Notes under the pieces: model-generated
Database searches by the model: none
Told to the model about the DNA's origin: nothing
What the model saw: the letters and a program-made list of their open reading frames with translations, nothing else
Made by a program: the position numbers and the translations under genes
Shown here: positions 8,380-13,068 of the stretch, piece by piece
How positions within the stretch are numbered: the first letter of the stretch is position 1
How the letters are laid out: the number at the start of each line of letters is the position of its first letter
Source: Gonium pectorale
Lineage: Eukaryota > Chlorophyta > Chlorophyceae > Chlamydomonadales > Volvocaceae
Length of the DNA: 13,068 bases
Assembly (NCBI GenBank): GCA_001584585.1
Contig: LSYV01000004.1
Coordinates: forward strand, 2,821,736 to 2,834,803
Direction: 5' to 3'

Positions 8380-9045
8380 GCCTGTGCCGTGCCAGCCGTT
8401 GCGAGCAGCTGCAAGGCAGGCGGGCACCTTTCTTTACTGTGACGCACAGAAAGAAGTTGCAATCCTGGCCTGAGAATGCGGTGCGGGCTTGCTGTTGCAT
8501 GTGTTCGTGTGGTTCAAGGAGTGAAGCACGTCGAAACCGGTCACCGACACCCCAAAATCCACCGCGTGCCCGCATTTCCCGTACGCTCATACGCTGGCAA
8601 GCTGCGACCTTGTGTCAACTGCAAACGCACACTTGGTGAACGCATTCCACAGGACTTTGCTTAGTCTGGCAAGCTTGTAGCCCGGAGCACTGGGGTAGCC
8701 TCAAGACCGGCAAAAGTTAGGCATATTGATGGCCAACCTGCAGCCGTTACAGATCACCCAACCGCCAATCGTCAAAGATCGCCTGTAGGCCGTAGCCTCC
8801 GCTGAAGATTCCCACTCCCACACACGCCGGACGTCACTATTACAAACCTCACGATCAATGGGCAAAACGCATGACGGTGAAATACCCGGGCGGCGTGGGT
8901 GCAAACGATCTTAAACAGCACTGCGCCGGCCTGCAAACTGGCCCGAACCGGGGCGACGCAGGCTACCCTTGCAAGGATGGTGAGGCCGCAGCCAACATCA
9001 GCCACCGCAAGTGCGCCCCAATTGATCCTGCTTCACGTAACCCCC
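8380..9045 (+). repeat. dispersed repeat family 1, copy 2
   Basis: The second copy of the segment at 4780-5520, and the less disrupted of the two. One plus frame (8476-8664) ends in GKLRPCVNCKRTLGERIPQD before a stop. A second frame from ATG 8871 reads MTVKYPGGVGANDLK and later KDGEAAANISHRKCAPI, matching MPAKDLGGVCAVDLL and DGEATHNAGTRQYTP in copy 1. The peptide-level match across diverged DNA suggests a once-coding mobile element. The C-x-x-C and C/H-rich motifs could be remnants of a zinc-binding tail, but no catalytic domain is present to name it. Confidence 0.6.
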
Positions 9046-9143
9046 GGGGGGCACCCAAGATGATCCGCATCGACGCGCACCCTCCGCCAGTCGAAACGCT
9101 AACCCGTGGGCTCCCAAACGGTCACAACACAAACACAGCACGT

Positions 9144-9340
9144 AGGAGGGGGTCACCGGGTCCGCTGCGGCGCAGTGCGAGGAGACCGATGCGGGCAAGG
9201 CCAGTGGCTCGGGCGGGACGAAGAAGGTAGGAGCCGGGTGTGCGCCTGGCCATCTACCTCCATCGTCCTGCCCGAGCCGCTGGCCGTGCCCGCGTCGACC
9301 TCCTCGCACTGCGCCGCAGCAGACCCGGTGACCCCCTCTT
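9144..9340. repeat. inverted duplication 2 (arms about 86 bp, centre near 9242)
   Basis: The left arm 9144-9229 is the near reverse complement of the right arm 9255-9340, with about 25 bases between them. GGTCACCGGGT at 9151 pairs with its complement ending at 9333, and CGCAGTGCGAGGAG pairs with CTCCTCGCACTGCG. Read outward from the centre, both arms encode PEPLA[LV]PAS[VT]SSHCAAADPVTPS, on minus for the left arm and plus for the right. Several mismatches are silent or conservative at the peptide level. Confidence 0.9.
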
Positions 9341-9468
9341 CTACCGCCGCCGCCGTCGCCGTCGTAGCCGCCGCTACCTACGTGGCGGACGTGCCGCCAG
9401 ACCGGACCACCGCCTCCGCAGTTGCAGAGCCTCCCTGCAGAGCACGGTCCAACCCAGGGCTGGTGAGC
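9255..9468 (+). pseudogene. coding-like segment running out of inverted duplication 2, unknown product
   Basis: The plus frame reads LPEPLAVPASTSSHCAAADP and continues beyond the palindrome as an Ala/Val-rich stretch (AAAVAVVAAATYVADVPPD) up to a plausible donor, CTG followed by GTGAGC, at 9469. No matching acceptor, start or next exon was found. The Ala-rich part could be a membrane or linker segment, or simply GCC repeat expansion. Only the first about 25 residues have the mirrored counterpart. Confidence 0.25.
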
Positions 9469-10358
9469 GGGGTATTCACGCGTGCAGGCCTTTCGCGACC
9501 GCGGAAGGCGGCGCTGGCCCAAGTCAAGCCGCCTGCCGAGGGCTGCTGCCCAAGCTTATGAGCCACCGCCCAAGCTCGTGCGTTCCGATGTACGTACACA
9601 CGATGTGCGCTCCCTACACCGCAATCCATTGCCCTTGGCGTTGGTCCCGTCCCCGCGCCCCCCTCACCGGCTGCCCCTGCTGCCGCTACTCGGTGACGAG
9701 CGAGGCCCTTGCACAGCGGCTGCACGCAGAGGCAAAGCAAGGGCGGGGAGTCGCAGCGGTAGGGCGAGAAGCGTCTCGGCCTACGGGTGGCGTTGAAGCA
9801 CTCGAGCATACAGCACGCAGATCAGGCGCCGTGGCATGTCCGCGCAGCCGGTCACCCGTTGCTTGGCTGTCGTACGCACGGCCACAAGCAAAAGGACTGC
9901 GATCGCCACGCTGCCCCATAGAACAGAACCTACTCCATCAGAGCGCGCCAAACGACAATTTAGGGCGTGCATTCGGGGGGAGGGGGAAGACGTGTCGTAC
10001 AGCAACATGCTGACAGGGACTCCGCAACCGGGGCTGTGAGGCCGCAGGATGGCAGCACCCATCGCCAGATGCTTTAAAGCACTACCCTTGGCTGCTCGCT
10101 GAAGCTCGTCCCAGGCACGCAAATGAACGCACCTGCTCCGCCGCCGGGCCCTGGTCAGGGAGCCCCACGTCCTCCTCCTCAAGGCCCTCGAGCGGCCACG
10201 AGCGGCTGGGGCGGGGGCACGGGCACAGGGGCAACGGCGGTGAGAACGGACGCAACCATGTCAGCGGGATTCACAAGAGCTTAACAGGAAGCGGTACGGC
10301 AGCACAACCCCGTGTCGTGCACAGATGGAGGCTGTGAGAGCCCCCGAACCTGGAGGTT
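9341..10358. other. no gene recognised; two small unsupported ORFs
   Basis: Beyond the segment above, an ATG-started frame at 9836-10039 (67 codons) uses many AT-ended codons and has no domain. A 53-codon frame at 10123-10284 starts MNAPAPPPGPGQGAPRPPPQ and turns Gly/Thr-rich, resembling a low-complexity linker. Neither has splice or regulatory support, so I leave both as possibilities only. Confidence 0.35.
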
Positions 10359-10555
10359 GCTTCTGCCTCTGCAAGGCCCGACCCTCCACTCTCCTTCCGG
10401 CCCCCAGGCCCTCATTGGTAAGCGACGTGACAGCTCGCTCGGGCCCTCAACAAAGCTGCCACAAGCAAGGCCCGACCCTCTATTCCCTGCCGGGCCCCAA
10501 AGCCCCACCCTGGAGTTGATGCGCAGGTCCTTTGACAGCTCGGCCAGCTGCACAG
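10359..10555. repeat. imperfect direct duplication, period about 94 bp
   Basis: GCAAGGCCCGACCCTC occurs at 10371 and again at 10465, and both are followed by CC..GCC-rich sequence and then TGACAGCTCG (10428, matching 10533). Small indels make the spacing drift from 94 to 105 bases. On the minus strand the duplicated block covers the end of the coding-like stretch ending in AELSKDLRINS and the bases after it. Confidence 0.7.
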
Positions 10556-10696
10556 CCCAGTCCCCGCGCGTCGCCTCCATCTCCGGCTCGCGCAGGAGGA
10601 GGAGGCAGTTCGCCAGCCGCAGGAGCGTGTGGGCGCGCGCTGCGACACAAGCGCCCACATCGTCCCGCATCACGACCACCACAGCTCCGACCCGCT
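10510..10696 (-). pseudogene. coding-like fragment in left arm of inverted duplication 3, unknown family
   Basis: Read outward from the palindrome centre, the minus strand gives RVGAVVVVMRDDVGACVAAR, then HTLLRLANCLLLLREPEMEA and on to AELSKDLRINS, just before a possible GTGGGG donor. It is Leu-rich with acidic and basic residues spaced as in a helical protein. Only the first 19 residues are mirrored on the other strand. I do not recognise it, and no start or partner exon is evident. Confidence 0.3.
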
Positions 10697-10762
10697 TGTC
10701 CTGAGCGGGTCGGAGCTGTGGTGGCCACCATGCGGAAGGAGGTGGGCGCTTGTGTTGCAGCG
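10638..10762. repeat. inverted duplication 3, perfect-length 59-bp arms with 7-base loop
   Basis: The left arm 10638-10696 and the reverse complement of 10704-10762 match at 51 of 59 positions without gaps. The innermost 19 bp (ACCACAGCTCCGACCCGCT against its complement) are exact, and the loop is TGTCCTG. Both arms encode RVGAVV[VA][VT]MR[DK][DE]VGACVAA outward, on opposite strands. It would form a very stable stem-loop in RNA or a cruciform in DNA. Confidence 0.95.
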
Positions 10763-10850
10763 AGCTTGCACCGACCTTGCCCGCGGTGATCAACGCCCTC
10801 GACGAGATTGACCATTACAACAAGACCTTGTTGTCGCAGCCGGGCCTGAT
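10704..10850 (+). pseudogene. coding-like fragment in right arm of inverted duplication 3, frameshifted
   Basis: The plus strand gives RVGAVVATMRKEVGACVAA and then, in another frame, SELAPTLPAVINALDEIDHY and NKTLLSQPG. The shift sits just beyond the palindrome boundary (about 10762), so the continuation may be unrelated sequence joined there or a decayed frame. The NALD segment resembles the one at 7047-7070. The function is unknown. Confidence 0.28.
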
Positions 10851-10944
10851 CCCCGGACCTTCAACGGCCTGTGGCGGCACAGGCCTCGCCCGCTGCGGGA
10901 GGCAGCCGACCAAGAAGAACAATTGTAACGGCGCAACAGGAACG

Positions 10945-11490
10945 ACCCAAGCCAAGAGGTCTGGCAAATGACAGATTGCAATCCCTGCCTGTTTGACAAG
11001 TGACGTTACGCACCCTTTGCTATGGACTCACAGACCAGTGATGCCGGTTCAGGAAGTGGAGAAGAAGACGTTTTTCATCGTGCTGGGCTAGCTAGGATAG
11101 CCAGAGGGGGCGATATGTGTGGCACATGTCCGGTGCTCTCACAGCGCACGCGACTCAATTGGGCCTAAGTGCAAACCAGGGGTGCAAACATCAAATCGAC
11201 TCTTCTTACAGAAGCGCAAGGCCCTCCGACTAATCAAGTTGCCGCCGCAGCCTACTTTGTTCAATATTTACGGGTCGTTGGCTTGTTGCAGTGCAAGCTA
11301 CACAGAATGTGCATGCTCTTAAGGGGCACGCTTGGCTAGAGCTCAACAATTGAGAGGAAGTATCGCCTTGGGACCGCGCAAGTTGTGCAAGCTGTCACAC
11401 ATGGCTGGTATCCTTGAGATGGCAGCTGACGGTTTTGACTTCAAATAAAGGACCCATGGGTCATGAGCGGCTCTCTCAGTGTCTAGTCAG
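10945..11490. repeat. dispersed repeat family 2, copy C (most diverged)
   Basis: This shares, in the same order as copies A and B: CAAGCCAAGAGGTCTGGCAAA; TGACGTTACGCACCCT (11001); GCCAGAGGG-CGATATGTGTGGC (about 11099); TGCAAGCTACACAGAATGTGC (about 11290); GGTTTTGACTTCAAATAAAGG; and GACCCATGGGTCATGAGCGGCTC (from about 11450). It lacks the left portion (CCACGCGGCGG to CTCGGGTA) that A and B have. No open frame is conserved with the other copies. Confidence 0.6.
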
Positions 11491-12276
11491 GGCAATCCTG
11501 CTCGTAGCCAAAAGCCCGCAGCACGTCTCAACTTCAGGGGGTTAGATGTTGGCACAAGCACACGGGGCAAGCCTTCAAGAACCACGGTGCAAGCATATCA
11601 CCAGCCAGCAACAAGTAAGGCATGCTTGGGACTTAAAGTTTTGTGTGTGGGGCCTGCCTTTCAGCATGGGTGCTTACGAGGACACCATCGCCAGACACGT
11701 TCATGATCACTGCAGCCAATGGCACCTACCGTACAGCACCGCCTCCCGCGAGGCAACCTAGGGCAGCAACCGCTGCACACTATTCCCAAATGACCGAGGA
11801 TGGAGTGTACGGCATGCAGCTGTGTATCCCTTCAAGAGTCATTTACACCCGTTTTGAGCCCCATGCCTTGAAGCCTCACCATCCCTGTGCATCCCGGCTT
11901 TTCCATGTTCCCCACCCACCACACCAGCCTCACCCACCTTCCGGGACCAGGTTAGACCCGGCTGATAAGGGGCTGGTTGTGGAGTTGTATGTTGCAGCTC
12001 GGCCATACAGTTGTCCCAACAAGGTGGCTTGCCGCGGCTTATCCGTGCTGCTGGCTGTTGAACGGTCCTCGGCCTGAAACACAAGAAGAACGGGCAAAGA
12101 TGGTGCAATCTCGGGGGGTGCAGCGGCGGTGTGTGCCCCAACGTGAAGTTTTGCTTCGCACAGAGTTTCAGCTCCGCCCCCGGAACCCGACGTCAGTAGC
12201 CTGTGCAAGCCTGGCGATCTGGCGAAAGCATGTACGGCCGTCGGCCGCGCCTCACTGCGCCTAGCTAACTGCATAT
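11491..12276. other. no gene recognised
   Basis: Open frames overlap here on the plus strand (a stop-free stretch over 11643-12077 and another at 11546-11761). Both start at arbitrary points, lack recognisable domains, and are not flanked by convincing splice sites. I see no repeat shared with the rest of the window. Confidence 0.35.
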
Positions 12277-12498
12277 CCCTGCCCCTTCCTCACCGGCTCT
12301 TGGAAGTCTGGCCGCCCTGCCACGCGGCGGCCGAGGGCGCTACCGGGGTTGCTCGGAGCAGTCGTTGGCGCTGGCTGCTGGCCGGGGCGTCGGTCGTCGG
12401 GGCGCTGGCGTTGTGAAGCCGCCGTGGCCTCGGGTACCTTGAATGAGTGGGCTGAAGGAAAAGGCGTCCGACCGAGTTTATTAGACGTGGAGGAATTG

Positions 12499-12549
12499 CA
12501 CGAGCCAAGGTGGCCCGGCGAATAACACGAGCCAAGGTGGCCCGGCGAA
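12499..12549. repeat. 27-bp tandem duplication
   Basis: CACGAGCCAAGGTGGCCCGG plus CGAATAA (12499-12525) is followed by a second unit sharing its first 24 bases (12526-12549). It lies inside copy B. Copy A has a single diverged unit (GAGCCAAGGTTGCCCGGTGAA, about 7723-7743). Confidence 0.92.
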
Positions 12550-12815
12550 CGCAAGGTCGAACGACATAGCCCTGTCGGACGAGTGACGTAATGCATCCTG
12601 CGCTGTGCAACCGCATACCACTCTCAGGGATTTAACGTCACAATAGAAGGCATATCGATCGCTCTGGGCCGGGATGGCCTGAGGGACGAAACGTGCGGCA
12701 TCTGGCCTGTGGGTCTCGCCGCGGGCAGCTTGAGCCGAACCGCAAACGCCCCAAAAAGGTTCTTGCTGAATAAAGCCCTACGGCTACCGGAAACGGCTGC
12801 TGCAGCCCATTACCC

Positions 12816-13068
12816 CTTATTCTGTGACTTTGCGGGTGCAAGCCGCACAAAATGTGCCCGCCCCCGAGGCGCCCCTTGGGCAAGACTCGAGCGGCTGAGA
12901 CGTTCGCTTGGATGCACCACACATGGCGGCACACGGCGCCAGCAGCCGCATACGACTGCCGTCCCTTGAAATGAGTGCGTTCTGTTTTGACTTCAAGGAC
13001 CCGCGGGTCAGCGGCTCTGAGGCGCAAGCCAACGGCTTATTCTGTGACTTTGCGGGTGCAAGCCGCAC
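12816..13068. repeat. direct repeat, 33 bp exact, spacing 220 bp
   Basis: The 33 bases at 12816-12848 (starting CTTATTCTGTGACTTTGCGG) recur exactly at 13036-13068, where the window stops. The true duplicated length is therefore unknown, and a 220-bp-period tandem array continuing downstream is possible. Confidence 0.93.

Larger units (their letters stand above)
12277..13068. repeat. dispersed repeat family 2, copy B (runs to window end)
   Basis: The best-preserved counterpart of copy A, same orientation, covering all blocks listed there. Relative to A it carries a short insertion around 12463-12500 with a 27-bp tandem duplication. Its right end passes into a second copy of an internal 33-base segment, so the element may continue as a tandem array beyond the window. 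Confidence 0.75.

Noticed and set aside
8476..8664. piggyBac-like C-terminal cysteine tail (GKLRPCVNCKRT)
   Set aside because: Only one C-x-x-C is present, the remaining expected cysteines are missing and a stop follows; no DDE domain lies upstream.
8871..9230. 119-codon ORF starting MTVKYPGG as an intact gene
   Set aside because: Its first part matches the broken copy 1 of family 1, and its last part runs antisense through the left arm of inverted duplication 2, so it is a composite of repeat sequences.
9781..10182. Minus-strand 133-codon ORF
   Set aside because: The start is not ATG, its composition is uniform, and it overlaps equally open frames on the plus strand.
11643..12077. 144-codon plus-strand frame as a gene
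   Set aside because: It begins at a GTG, which is not expected in a eukaryotic nuclear gene, and no domain or splice support was found.
1..13068. CRISPR arrays, tRNA/rRNA genes, bacterial operon structure
   Set aside because: The tandem repeats here lack spacer architecture, no cloverleaf or rRNA-like sequence was noticed, and the one clear gene is spliced.

Overview
The window looks like nuclear DNA of a GC-rich eukaryote, most likely a green alga of the Chlamydomonas/Volvox/Haematococcus kind. The evidence is a multi-exon gene with GT-AG introns, short GC-rich exons, C-rich and CA-rich low-complexity introns, and a secreted protein built of PMP-type beta-helix repeats, a family that is abundant in such algae. 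I cannot fix the genus. No bacterial-style operons, RNA genes or CRISPR arrays are visible.

Region 1 (1-3527, minus strand) is the 5' part of one well-supported gene, whose 3' end lies beyond position 1. Four exons (3527-3304, 1804-1354, 1040-897, 377-204) join in consistent phase into 331 uninterrupted codons. They encode a signal peptide followed by tandem FxxN / GGA[LIV] repeats (Chlam_PMP, right-handed parallel beta-helix). The introns are low-complexity, and the first (about 1.5 kb) holds two identical 69-bp tandem units. A nine-codon upstream ORF overlaps the start codon.

Region 2 (3528-13068) has no intact gene that I can recognise. It is a mosaic of diverged dispersed repeats and decayed coding-like pieces. 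Repeat family 1 occurs twice (about 4780-5520 and 8380-9045) and carries weak shared peptide motifs. Repeat family 2 occurs three times in the same orientation (about 7495-8185, 10945-11490 and 12277 to the window end).

The most unusual feature of region 2 is a set of three separate long fold-back structures: 5525-5959, 9144-9340 and 10638-10762. In each, both arms read as related peptides on opposite strands, as if coding fragments had been duplicated head-to-head or tail-to-tail. They could be hairpin small-RNA loci, quasi-palindromes produced by template switching, or remnants of fold-back transposons. Nothing in the sequence alone separates these readings.

How it fits together: a secreted or cell-surface protein gene sits beside a repeat-rich, apparently gene-poor tract. 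Apart from the first gene, all coding calls here are tentative and are labelled as such.
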